Made by a program: the position numbers and the translations under genes. Shown in pieces: positions 24,413 to 32,249 of a DNA stretch of 36,150 nt (the stretch's first letter is position 1; the number at the start of each line of letters is the position of its first letter). Below the pieces are notes generated by a model. The model made no database searches. It saw only the letters and a list, made by a program, of their open reading frames with translations, and was not told where the DNA came from. Source of the DNA: Betaproteobacteria bacterium (GTDB lineage: Bacteria > Pseudomonadota > Gammaproteobacteria > Burkholderiales > SG8-41); contig JACQOK010000232.1 of assembly GCA_016202565.1 (NCBI GenBank), forward strand, positions 1 through 36,150. The letters are read 5' to 3'.

Positions 24413-25016
24413 CTTCGCGGCGCATCGCTCGATCGCGGCGCTGCTCGCCGCCGCCGTGGGCCTCTGCGCGTTCGTTGTGGCGGCCGGAAACGTGCGCGCG
24501 GAGAGCTGGGGCGTGGAACAGCTCATGCGGAACCTGGGACAGGTCAAGGCCGCCAAGGGCAAGTTCGTCGAGCGCAAGCATCTCGCCATCCTGGAGGCGC
24601 CGCTGGAGCTTTCGGGGACGCTGGTCTATACGGCGCCCGGCCGGCTCGAAAAACACACGCTGCGGCCCAAGCCGGAGAGTCTCATCCTTGACCAGGACAC
24701 GCTTACGATCGACAGCAAGACGGAGGGCCAGCGGCGCACGCTTGTCCTGCAGGAGTATCCCGTCATCTGGGCGTTCGTGGAGAGCATCCGCTCAACGCTT
24801 GCCGGGGATCTGCAGACCTTGAACCGCTTTTATGAGGTCAAGCTCGAGGGCAATGAAGGCCGGTGGCGTCTGCTGCTCAAGCCGAGCGCGCCGAAAATGC
24901 AAAGCGTGGTGAAAGAAATCCGCATCGGCGGCAGCAAGGACTGGATCAGCACGATCGAAATTCTCGAAACCGAGGGCGATCGCTCGGTCATGACGGTGAC
25001 GCGGGACACATCGTGA
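24396..25016 (+). CDS. LolA-like outer-membrane carrier protein
   Basis: 206 residues. A signal peptide (SIAALLAAAVGLCAFVVAAGNVRA, cleavage about residue 36) leads into a LolA-type half-barrel: QLMRNLGQVKAAKGKFVERKHLAILEAPLELSGTLVYTAPGRLEKHT is the familiar start, and IRIGGSKDWISTIEILE.EGDRSVMTV is its end. In polyene clusters this periplasmic protein is thought to ferry the lipid-linked pigment to the outer membrane, together with the MMPL exporter encoded next. ATG 24396 (or 24399) overlaps the acyltransferase stop by 17 bp, with no Shine-Dalgarno, so translation is coupled. Confidence 0.88.
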   Translation: MMSGNSFAAHRSIAALLAAAVGLCAFVVAAGNVRAESWGVEQLMRNLGQVKAAKGKFVERKHLAILEAPLELSGTLVYTAPGRLEKHTLRPKPESLILDQDTLTIDSKTEGQRRTLVLQEYPVIWAFVESIRSTLAGDLQTLNRFYEVKLEGNEGRWRLLLKPSAPKMQSVVKEIRIGGSKDWISTIEILETEGDRSVMTVTRDTS

Positions 25017-27334
25017 ACTTGTCGAAGCGCTGGGTGATCGGCGCCTGGCTTGCATTCGTGCTTGCGTGCATTGCCGTCATCAGCCGCACGGAATTCACCG
25101 CCGACTTGTCCGCTTTTCTGCCGCGTTCGCCCACCCCGGCGCAGGAAGTCCTGGTCGAGCAGCTGCGCAGCGGGGCGGTGTCGCGGCTCGTTCTGATCGG
25201 CATCGAAGGCGGCACCGCGGAGGCCCGGGCGGAGACGAGCAAGCGGCTGGCGGCGGCGTTGCGCCGGGTGGAAGATTTTGCCCTGATCGCAAACGGCGAA
25301 GACGCGGTATCCGGGCAGGACCGCGATTTTCTCTGGCGCAACCGCTACCTGCTGAGCCCGGCTGTAACCTCCGAGCGCTTCTCCGCGCAAGCCTTGCGGG
25401 AAAGCCTCGAAGCGAATCTGCACCTGCTCGGCTCTCCCGCGGGCATGTTCGTGCGGCGCGTGCTGCCGGGCGACCCCAGCGGCGAGTTGATGGGTCTGGT
25501 GGAACGGCTCCGCGGCGAATCGCGGCCTGCGATGCAGCATGGCGTGTGGTTTTCACAGGACGGCAGGCGCGCGCTGCTCGCGGCGCAAACGCGCGCTGCG
25601 GGCGGCGACATCGACGCGCAGGCGCGCGCCCTGGCGCTGATCCGCGGTGCGTTTGCGGAGGCGGCCGGCGGCAACGCAATGAACCTGCTGCTTGCCGGGC
25701 CGGGTGTGTTTTCGGTGTACAGCCGGGAGCGCATCAAAAACGACGCCTGGCGCTTTGCGCTCATTGCCATCGCGCTCGTCGCCGGGCTGCTGCTGGTGCT
25801 GTATCGCTCGCCGCGCGTGCTGGGGCTGGGCCTGCTGCCGGTAGCGAGCGGCGCGCTGGCCGGCGTCGCAGCAGTGAGTCTCGGTTTCGGCGCGGTGCAC
25901 GGCATCACGCTCGGCTTCGGCGTCACCTTGCTGGGTGAAGGCGTGGACTACGCCATTTATCTCTTCACGCAGAGCACGCCCGGCACGGCGCCGCAGCGCA
26001 CGCTCGAGCGCATCTGGCCCACGCTGCGGCTGGGCGTGCTGACCTCGATCTGCGGGTTCAGCGCCATGCTGCTCTCGGGGTTTACCGGCCTCGCGCAACT
26101 CGGACTTTTTTCCATCGCCGGACTGATCGTAGCGGTGATCGTCACGCGCGCGGTGCTGCCGGTTCTTCTGCCGCCGGGATTTGCAATGCCGGCGGTGGAC
26201 GCGCTCGCCCCGGGCGTCATGGCGCTGGTGCGGCGCGCGCCGCTGTTGCGCCTGCCGTTGCTGGCGGCGGTCGCGCTCGCCGCCGCGTATCTCGCGGTGC
26301 GGGGCGGGCCGCTCTGGAGCGATGATCTCGCGCGCTTGAGTCCCGTTCCGCTGAGCGATCAGCGCCTCGACCAGGAACTGCGCCGCGATGCCGGTGCGCC
26401 CGATGTGCGCTACGTGGTTGTCGCCGCTGCGAAGGACGAGCAAAGCGCGCTGGAGGCGAGCGAAAACATCGCGGGGGCGCTCGAACGCTCGATGCATCAG
26501 GGCTGGCTCGCAGGGTACGAGTCACCGGGTACTTATCTCCCCAGCTTTCGAATGCAGCGCGCCCGCCAGGCGGCATTACCGGCCGCAGATACGCTGCGCG
26601 AGAACCTGCAGCAGGCGTTGAAAGGCCTTCCTTTCCGCTCCAATTTGTTCGAACCTTTCCTGAAGGACGCGGCGGCGGCCAAAGAAATGCCGCTGCTCGA
26701 CCGGGGGAGCCTGCGGGGCACCCATCTCGGGCTGAAGGTGGACTCGTTGCTGGTGGAACGCGAGAATGGATGGGCGGCGATGCTGCCGCTGCGGGGCGTG
26801 ACCCATGCCGCCGGCATCAGTCGGGAGCTGGACGGCAACCCGACGACGCAGGCGGTGCTCCTGGATGTGAAACGCGAATCCAACGCGTTGTATCAGTCGT
26901 ATCGCCGGGAGGCGCTGCATTATTCGCTGCTCGGTGCGGGAGCGATAGTCGTCCTGCTGTTCGTGAGCCTGCGCTCGCCGTGGCGCGTGTTCGACGTGCT
27001 CGCGCCGCTCGCTGCGGCGGTCATTGCCGTCACTGCGGTGCTTGCCGTGAGCGGCCACGAGTTGTCCATATTTCATCTGGTGGGCTTGCTGCTGGTGGTC
27101 GCGGTGGGTTCGAATTATTCGCTCTTCTTCGACCGGCAGATGCCGTCTGTTCAGGACCGGGAGCGGACTATCGTTTCGCTGCTGTTCGCCAGCATGTCCA
27201 CGATGATCGGCTTCGGCGTGCTCTCGTTTTCCGAGGTGCCGGTGCTCAACGCGCTCGGTTCGACCGTGGGCATGGGTGCCTTCATGGCGTTGGTATTTGC
27301 CGCCATCCTGAGCCGGCGCGAGGAACGCAGATGA
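25013..27334 (+). CDS. MMPL/RND-family exporter of the aryl-polyene cluster
   Basis: 773 residues with the RND half-repeat architecture twice: span 1 (WVIGAWLAFVLACIAVIS), a large periplasmic domain, then five spans (FALIAIALVAGLLLVLY, GLLPVASGALAGVAAVSLGF, ...), and the same again from about 430. The TM4-like GITLGFGVTLLGEGVDYAIYLF and its mate FHLVGLLLVVAVGSNYSLFF match the Asp/Gly-rich proton-relay region of MMPL proteins, the second lacking the Asp. It would move the lipid-linked polyene out of the inner membrane. GTG 25013 overlaps the LolA-like stop by 4 bp (GTGA). The deacetylase gene overlaps its stop likewise. Confidence 0.9.
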   Translation: MNLSKRWVIGAWLAFVLACIAVISRTEFTADLSAFLPRSPTPAQEVLVEQLRSGAVSRLVLIGIEGGTAEARAETSKRLAAALRRVEDFALIANGEDAVSGQDRDFLWRNRYLLSPAVTSERFSAQALRESLEANLHLLGSPAGMFVRRVLPGDPSGELMGLVERLRGESRPAMQHGVWFSQDGRRALLAAQTRAAGGDIDAQARALALIRGAFAEAAGGNAMNLLLAGPGVFSVYSRERIKNDAWRFALIAIALVAGLLLVLYRSPRVLGLGLLPVASGALAGVAAVSLGFGAVHGITLGFGVTLLGEGVDYAIYLFTQSTPGTAPQRTLERIWPTLRLGVLTSICGFSAMLLSGFTGLAQLGLFSIAGLIVAVIVTRAVLPVLLPPGFAMPAVDALAPGVMALVRRAPLLRLPLLAAVALAAAYLAVRGGPLWSDDLARLSPVPLSDQRLDQELRRDAGAPDVRYVVVAAAKDEQSALEASENIAGALERSMHQGWLAGYESPGTYLPSFRMQRARQAALPAADTLRENLQQALKGLPFRSNLFEPFLKDAAAAKEMPLLDRGSLRGTHLGLKVDSLLVERENGWAAMLPLRGVTHAAGISRELDGNPTTQAVLLDVKRESNALYQSYRREALHYSLLGAGAIVVLLFVSLRSPWRVFDVLAPLAAAVIAVTAVLAVSGHELSIFHLVGLLLVVAVGSNYSLFFDRQMPSVQDRERTIVSLLFASMSTMIGFGVLSFSEVPVLNALGSTVGMGAFMALVFAAILSRREERR

Positions 27335-28185
27335 TGCAGCAGGACACTTACGCGCCGGAAACACGCGCGGATGCGAGCCGCTGGCGTCCGGCGCCGGTGG
27401 TTCGCATTTCTGCGGTGTTGCACGCTGCCGGCATTGCCGCGCTGGCCGCGCAACCGGCATGGTGGCCGTGGGTCGCGGGTGCGCTGGCCGGCAACCATCT
27501 GCTGCTGGGCGCCGCGGTACTTTTTCCGCGCGGCCGGCTGCTCGGGCCCAATCTCACCCGGCTGCCGCCTGCTGCCGTCCGCCGCCGCGAGGTGTGCCTC
27601 ACCTTCGATGACGGTCCGGATCGCGAGGTGACGCCGCGAGTGCTCGATCTGCTGGATCGCTACGGGGCGAAGGCGAGTTTTTTCTGCGTTGGCGAGAAAG
27701 CCACGGCTTTGCCGGATATCGTGAAGGACATCGCGCGCCGCGGGCATAGCGTGGAAAACCACAGCTACCGCCACAGCCACATTTTCTCGTTCTACGGTCT
27801 CGCGCGTTTGCGGCGCGAGGTGGCGGCAGCACAGACCACTGTCACCGCAATTTGCGGGCAGGCCCCCGCGTTCTTTCGGGCGCCGGCGGGTTTCCGCAGC
27901 GTGCTGCTCGATTCCGTGCTTGCGGGCTGCGGCCTGCGCTACGTCTCGTGGACCCGGCGCGGCTTTGACGCCGTGCGCAGCGATCCCGCGCCGGTGTTGC
28001 GGCGACTGACACGGGGGCTCGCCGCCGGCGACGTGCTTCTCCTGCATGACGGCGCGCCCGCCCGTACGCGCGGGGGCGAGCCGGTCGTGCTCCTCGTCCT
28101 GCCGGCATTGCTGGAGGCACTGGCGGTGCGCGGCCTCACCTCTGTTTCGCTCCCGGCTGCTTGCAGCGATGTTCCCGCGGATTGA
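27331..28185 (+). CDS. Polysaccharide deacetylase family protein
   Basis: 284 residues. Two hydrophobic N-terminal segments (about 27-65) anchor it to the inner membrane. A NodB-homology domain follows: motif 1 TFDDGPD (residues 91-97, with the catalytic and metal Asp), motif 2 HSYRHSH (H-S/T-x-x-H type metal ligands), motif 3 FRAPAGFRS, then DVLLLHDGAP near the C-terminus. Members deacetylate N-acetylated sugars, so a sugar linked to the polyene by the cluster's GT2 enzyme is a plausible substrate; this is inference. ATG 27331 overlaps the exporter stop (ATGA). A 114 bp gap with no clear promoter separates it from the ketosynthase gene. Confidence 0.87.
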   Translation: MMQQDTYAPETRADASRWRPAPVVRISAVLHAAGIAALAAQPAWWPWVAGALAGNHLLLGAAVLFPRGRLLGPNLTRLPPAAVRRREVCLTFDDGPDREVTPRVLDLLDRYGAKASFFCVGEKATALPDIVKDIARRGHSVENHSYRHSHIFSFYGLARLRREVAAAQTTVTAICGQAPAFFRAPAGFRSVLLDSVLAGCGLRYVSWTRRGFDAVRSDPAPVLRRLTRGLAAGDVLLLHDGAPARTRGGEPVVLLVLPALLEALAVRGLTSVSLPAACSDVPAD

Positions 28186-28299
28186 TCCACTCGGTATTCG
28201 CGCGCGGCCGTTATTTACCAACACGGAACGGCCGGCGCCGACAGCTGTCACATTTGAGCAGGGCAGGCCTTTCCCGATCGCCTCAGCTATTCTGTCGTC

Positions 28300-29499
28300 A
28301 TGAACGTGCAACCGCTTGTAATCAGCCATTTCTCGATCGTGAACTGCCTTGGCGCGGGGTGGGTGGCGACGCTTGACGGCTTGCGCGACAAGCGGTCCGG
28401 ATTGATCCCCTGCGATTTCGAGACGGTCGATCTCGAGACCTGCATCGGGCGAGTGGCAGGACTGGACGAGTTACGCGTTCGGTCCGATCTTCGCGCCTAC
28501 GATTGCCGCAACAACCGCCTCGCGCAGTGGGGTCTCGATCTGGATGGGTTTGGAGATGCCGTTGCAGCAGCGCGCGAGAAATACGGCGCAGGACGCATCG
28601 GCGTATTCATGGGGACGAGCACCTCCGGCATTCTGGAAACGGAGCTCGCCTATCGGCGCCGCGATCCGCAGACGGGCGCACTGCCGCCGGGCTTCCGGTA
28701 TGCCGAAACGCAGAACAACTTTTCGTTGGCGGATTTCGTGCAGCGCTATCTGGGACTGCTGGGTCCGGCCTTCGTGGTTTCCTCGGCGTGTTCTTCATCG
28801 GCCAAGGTGTTCGGCAATGCCGCGCGCATGATGGCTGCGGGCGTGTGCGATGCAGCGGTGATCGGCGGCGTCGACACGCTGTGTCTCACGACCCTCTACG
28901 GATTCCACGCCCTGGGCCTGACATCGCGTACGCCATGCCGGCCCTACGATGCGGAGCGCGACGGCATATCGATCGGCGAAGGGGCGGGCTTTGCGTTGCT
29001 GGAACGCGCGGACGGCGCCGCCCGACCCGGCGCGATCGCGCTGCTCGGCATCGGCGAGAGTTGTGATGCCTACCATATGTCCACGCCGCACCCGGAAGGC
29101 CTGGGGGCGAAGCTTGCGATGCGGCGCGCACTGGCGTCCGCGCGACGCGAACCTGCCGACATCGATTACATCAACCTTCATGGCACCGCCACGCGCACCA
29201 ACGATGCGAGCGAGGATAAAGCCACGTTCGAACTCTTCGGTGCCGGGACGCCGTGCAGTTCCACCAAGGGCGCGACCGGGCATCTGCTCGGCGCGGCCGG
29301 GATCACGGAAGCGATCATCGCCATCCTCGCGATCCGGCATGGGTTGCTGCCCGGCAGCGCGCACACGCGGAACCTCGATCCTGAATTGAAGTGCGGATAC
29401 CTGACCGAGAGCAGGGAAGCCCGCGTGAAGACCGCGCTGACCAATTCATTCGGGTTCGGCGGCAGCAATTGCACGCTCGTTTTGGGGAGCGCCGGCTGA
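28300..29499 (+). CDS. Beta-ketoacyl-ACP synthase (KAS I/II type)
   Basis: 399 residues, normal length for FabF/FabB-type condensing enzymes. The Cys-His-His triad is complete: C164 in VVSSACSSSAKV, H294 in INLHGTATRTND and H328 in KGATGHLLGAAG. NSFGFGGSNCTLVL closes the thiolase fold. It would extend the aryl-polyene chain by decarboxylative condensation with malonyl-ACP (ApeO/ApeR role), paired with the chain-length factor encoded next. Typical APE clusters have two or three synthases; only this active one is in the window. Start ATG 28300 has no clear Shine-Dalgarno. Confidence 0.93.
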   Translation: MNVQPLVISHFSIVNCLGAGWVATLDGLRDKRSGLIPCDFETVDLETCIGRVAGLDELRVRSDLRAYDCRNNRLAQWGLDLDGFGDAVAAAREKYGAGRIGVFMGTSTSGILETELAYRRRDPQTGALPPGFRYAETQNNFSLADFVQRYLGLLGPAFVVSSACSSSAKVFGNAARMMAAGVCDAAVIGGVDTLCLTTLYGFHALGLTSRTPCRPYDAERDGISIGEGAGFALLERADGAARPGAIALLGIGESCDAYHMSTPHPEGLGAKLAMRRALASARREPADIDYINLHGTATRTNDASEDKATFELFGAGTPCSSTKGATGHLLGAAGITEAIIAILAIRHGLLPGSAHTRNLDPELKCGYLTESREARVKTALTNSFGFGGSNCTLVLGSAG

Positions 29500-30293
29500 T
29501 GCGCCTATTCATCGAAAGCATGGGATTGCTGGGGCCCGGCCTTGCCGGCTGGGCGGCGAGCCGTCCGGTGTTGCGGGGCGAGGTACCCTATCGCCACGCG
29601 CCCGCCGTCGTCACGGCGAGTGAATTCCTGCCGCCCGTCGAGCGGCGCCGCACCGGCATTCCGGTCAAGCTCGCGCTTGCCGTGGGGCACGAGGCGCTCA
29701 CGAACGCCGGCCGCGACGCTGCGGCGACGGCCACGGTGTTCACGTCCTCGGGCAGTGACGGCGAGAATGTGCACCAGCTGTGCGAGACGCTGGCCTCGTC
29801 CGAACGGGAGGTGTCGCCGACGCGCTTTCACAACTCGGTGCACAACGCGGCCGCCGGCTACTGGAGCATCGCCACGCGCTGTCACGAGACATCGACGAGC
29901 CTCTGCTGCCGCGACGCGAGTTTCGCGGCCGGCCTGTTGGAGGCGGCAGCGCAGGTTGCCACGGCCGGCGCGGCCGTGGTATTGATCGCCTACGACCAGC
30001 CGTATCCGGAGCCGTTGGGTTCAGTACGCCCGATCGGCGCAATCTTTGGCGCCGCTCTGGTGCTTGCATCGCAAGCGGACCGCGCCTCTATCCAGCTGGA
30101 GGTGACGTTCGCAGCGGGCAAGGGGAACGCGACCCCCATGGCCGATGCCGCACTTGAGGCGCTGCGCGGGAGCGTGCCGGCGGCGCGCAGCCTGCCGTTG
30201 CTCGCGGCGCTGGCGCGCAACAGGAGCGAAGACGTGGTTCTCGAATATCTCGAAGCGGCGCATCTGCATATCACGGTGGCGCCATGCTCGTAA
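29499..30293 (+). CDS. Ketosynthase-like chain-length factor (ApeC type)
   Basis: 264 residues of the short beta-ketoacyl-synthase-like N-terminal family (PF13723 type) found in aryl-polyene clusters. FTSSGSDGENVHQLCETLASSEREVSPTRFHNSVHNAAAGYW and SLCCRDASFAAGLLEAA correspond to the KS core with no Cys-His-His triad, so it is expected to be a partner rather than a catalyst. With the ketosynthase it would set chain length, as for type II PKS pairs. ATG 29499 overlaps the ketosynthase stop by one base (TGATG), so equimolar, coupled translation is likely. Confidence 0.87.
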   Translation: MRLFIESMGLLGPGLAGWAASRPVLRGEVPYRHAPAVVTASEFLPPVERRRTGIPVKLALAVGHEALTNAGRDAAATATVFTSSGSDGENVHQLCETLASSEREVSPTRFHNSVHNAAAGYWSIATRCHETSTSLCCRDASFAAGLLEAAAQVATAGAAVVLIAYDQPYPEPLGSVRPIGAIFGAALVLASQADRASIQLEVTFAAGKGNATPMADAALEALRGSVPAARSLPLLAALARNRSEDVVLEYLEAAHLHITVAPCS

Positions 30294-30727
30294 CCCGAGC
30301 GCAGCTTGCAGAATTGATTCCTCACGACGGCGCCATGTGCCTGCTGGACGGCGTGCTGCGCTGGGATGCCGCGGGGATTACGTGCGTGAGCCGCAGTCAC
30401 CGCGACGCGCGCAATCCGCTGCGCGCGGACGGGCGTCTCCCCGCCCTTTGCGGGATCGAGTATGCGGCGCAGGCCATGGCGGTGCACGGCGCGCTTGCCG
30501 GAGGGCGCGGCGTCCGGCCGCGCGCCGGCTATCTCGCGAGCCTGCGCGATGTCATTTGCCGCGCCGACCGGCTCGATGAAGGGGAAGGCGATCTCATCGT
30601 CGAGGCGGAACAACTGGCGGGCGACGAGAGGCGCATCACGTACCGGTTCACCGTGCGGGTGGACGATGCCGAAGTACTGAGCGGGCGGGCGACGGTCGTG
30701 CTCGATGCCGGCGGGGCTTTGACATGA
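30284..30727 (+). CDS. ApeP-like hot-dog dehydratase
   Basis: 147 residues of the COG4706/ApeP-type family, predicted 3-hydroxyacyl-ACP dehydratases. The conserved LIPHDGAMCLLDGVLRW lies near the N-terminus, with CGIEYAAQAMAVHGAL near residue 60 supplying the helix and the likely acid (Glu). It should act after ketoreduction to form each double bond, alone or with the ApeI-like protein. ATG 30284 overlaps the chain-length factor gene by 10 bp. The reductase gene overlaps its end by 4 bp (ATGA). Confidence 0.9.
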   Translation: MLVTRAQLAELIPHDGAMCLLDGVLRWDAAGITCVSRSHRDARNPLRADGRLPALCGIEYAAQAMAVHGALAGGRGVRPRAGYLASLRDVICRADRLDEGEGDLIVEAEQLAGDERRITYRFTVRVDDAEVLSGRATVVLDAGGALT

Positions 30728-31443
30728 AGCGGGCGCTCGTTACCGGCGGCAGCGGCGCCATCGGCGCGGCCATTTGCCGCCGGCTTGCCGCGGACGGCCG
30801 GCATGTCTACGTGCACGCCAACGGCAATGTGCAACGGGCCGACCGGCTCGCTGCGGAGATTGCCGCCGCCGGAGGGTCGGCGCGCGCGGTGACGTTCGAC
30901 GTCACCGATCGCGAAAGCACCGCCGCCGCGTTGCAGGAAATGCTCGCCGATGGACCGATCCAGATTCTCGTGAACAACGCCGGCATTCACGACGATGCCG
31001 TCATGCCCGGCATGAAGCCCGCGCAGTGGTCGCGCGTGATCGATGTGTCGCTCAATGGATTTTTCAACGTGACGCAGCCGCTGCTGCTGCCGATGATCGG
31101 GACGCACTGGGGACGGATCGTCAACATGTCTTCCGCGGCGGCCATCGCCGGCAATCGCGGCCAGGTCAATTACGCCGCGGCGAAAGCGGGCCTGCACGGC
31201 GCGACCAAGACGCTCGCCGTGGAGCTCGCGAGCCGCGGCATCACCGTGAACGCCGTGGCGCCGGGCATCATCGCCTCGCCGCTGGCCGAGGCCGCATTTT
31301 CCAAGGAGACGATCGAGCGGCTGGTTCCCATGAAACGCGCCGGCAGTCCCGAGGAAGTGGCCGATCTCGTGGGTTTTATCGTCTCCGAACAGGCCTCCTA
31401 TCTTTCCGGGCAAATCATCTCGATCAACGGCGCGATGATCTGA
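30724..31443 (+). CDS. 3-oxoacyl-ACP reductase (FabG-like SDR)
   Basis: 239 residues, a classical short-chain dehydrogenase. The NADPH loop TGGSGAIG is at residues 7-14, NNAG at 84-87, and the catalytic Ser in NMSSAA (about 137), with Tyr150 and Lys154 in NYAAAKAG. SGQIISINGAMI closes the protein as in FabG. It would reduce the 3-keto group in each elongation cycle (ApeQ role). ATG 30724 overlaps the dehydratase stop by 4 bp. Its 3' end overlaps the convergent glycosyltransferase gene by 20 bp. Confidence 0.93.
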   Translation: MKRALVTGGSGAIGAAICRRLAADGRHVYVHANGNVQRADRLAAEIAAAGGSARAVTFDVTDRESTAAALQEMLADGPIQILVNNAGIHDDAVMPGMKPAQWSRVIDVSLNGFFNVTQPLLLPMIGTHWGRIVNMSSAAAIAGNRGQVNYAAAKAGLHGATKTLAVELASRGITVNAVAPGIIASPLAEAAFSKETIERLVPMKRAGSPEEVADLVGFIVSEQASYLSGQIISINGAMI

Positions 31444-32218
31444 GCGCCCGGGAGTGTGAAGCGGCGCGGACTTTGCGCCACAGGAGAAGCGGCAGGCGCA
31501 GCACGAATTCGAGCGTCAACCGCACGTGCATCCACGAGAGCAGCGCGTTGTCGCGCAGGTAGTTGAAATGCGACACGCCACCCTCATCCGGACCGAAATA
31601 CTTGACCGGCGCCGGAATGTTGAGCGGACGGATGCCGCGCCAGCACAGGCGCACGGCGGCTTCCGGATCGAAGTCGAAGCCGCGCATCCAGGGCTGTCGT
31701 TCCATGATGTCGAGCAGCGGCGCGACCGGGTAGACGCGAAAGCCGTAGAGCGAGTCGCCGATTCCCTCCCCCAGCGTTTCGAGGTCCGCGCACCAGTTGG
31801 AGAGCTTGCGCCCGTGCACGCGCGCGGACGGCGCGCGCGTGCCGAACACCGGCAGGCCGAGGATTTGCGCGTCGGGGTCGGCGTGGGATGCTGCCATGAA
31901 TTCGCGGATCCTGTCGGCGGGATGCTGGCCGTCTGCATCCATCGTGAGGACGTGTGTATAGCCCGCCGCGGCTGCCGCGCGCAGACCGTGCAGCACCGCC
32001 GCCCCCTTGCCCTGGTTGCGCGGTAAGGTCAGTATCCTGATGTTCTGATCGCCATGCGCGAGGGCTTTCAGCGCTTCCGCCGAACCGTCGGTGCTGCCGT
32101 CTACGACAACCCACACCGGCTGCCACGCGCGCATTGCCTCCCGGACCGTGCCGAGAAACCTGACGCCGGGGTTGTAGCTCGGTATGAGCACAAGATGCGA
32201 GCGCGACGGGATGTTCAT
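31424..32218 (-). CDS. GT2-family glycosyltransferase (DPM1-like)
   Basis: 264 residues. The GT-A fold is shown by LVLIPSYNPG at the start, VVVDGSTDGS (about 37-46), NQGKGAAVLHG and the metal-binding TMDADGQHPADRI. It resembles dolichyl-phosphate-mannose-synthase-like enzymes but has no C-terminal membrane domain beyond a hydrophobic VLRLPLLLW. GT2 genes are regular members of aryl-polyene/xanthomonadin clusters, where they glycosylate the lipid carrier. The start ATG 32218 lies 31 bp after the halogenase-like gene on the same strand, and its end overlaps the convergent reductase gene. Confidence 0.9.
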   Translation of the reverse strand: MNIPSRSHLVLIPSYNPGVRFLGTVREAMRAWQPVWVVVDGSTDGSAEALKALAHGDQNIRILTLPRNQGKGAAVLHGLRAAAAAGYTHVLTMDADGQHPADRIREFMAASHADPDAQILGLPVFGTRAPSARVHGRKLSNWCADLETLGEGIGDSLYGFRVYPVAPLLDIMERQPWMRGFDFDPEAAVRLCWRGIRPLNIPAPVKYFGPDEGGVSHFNYLRDNALLSWMHVRLTLEFVLRLPLLLWRKVRAASHSRALRSSRR

Positions 32219-32249
32219 GGGTAGCGAAGGACCGGGTTGCCGTGCCTGT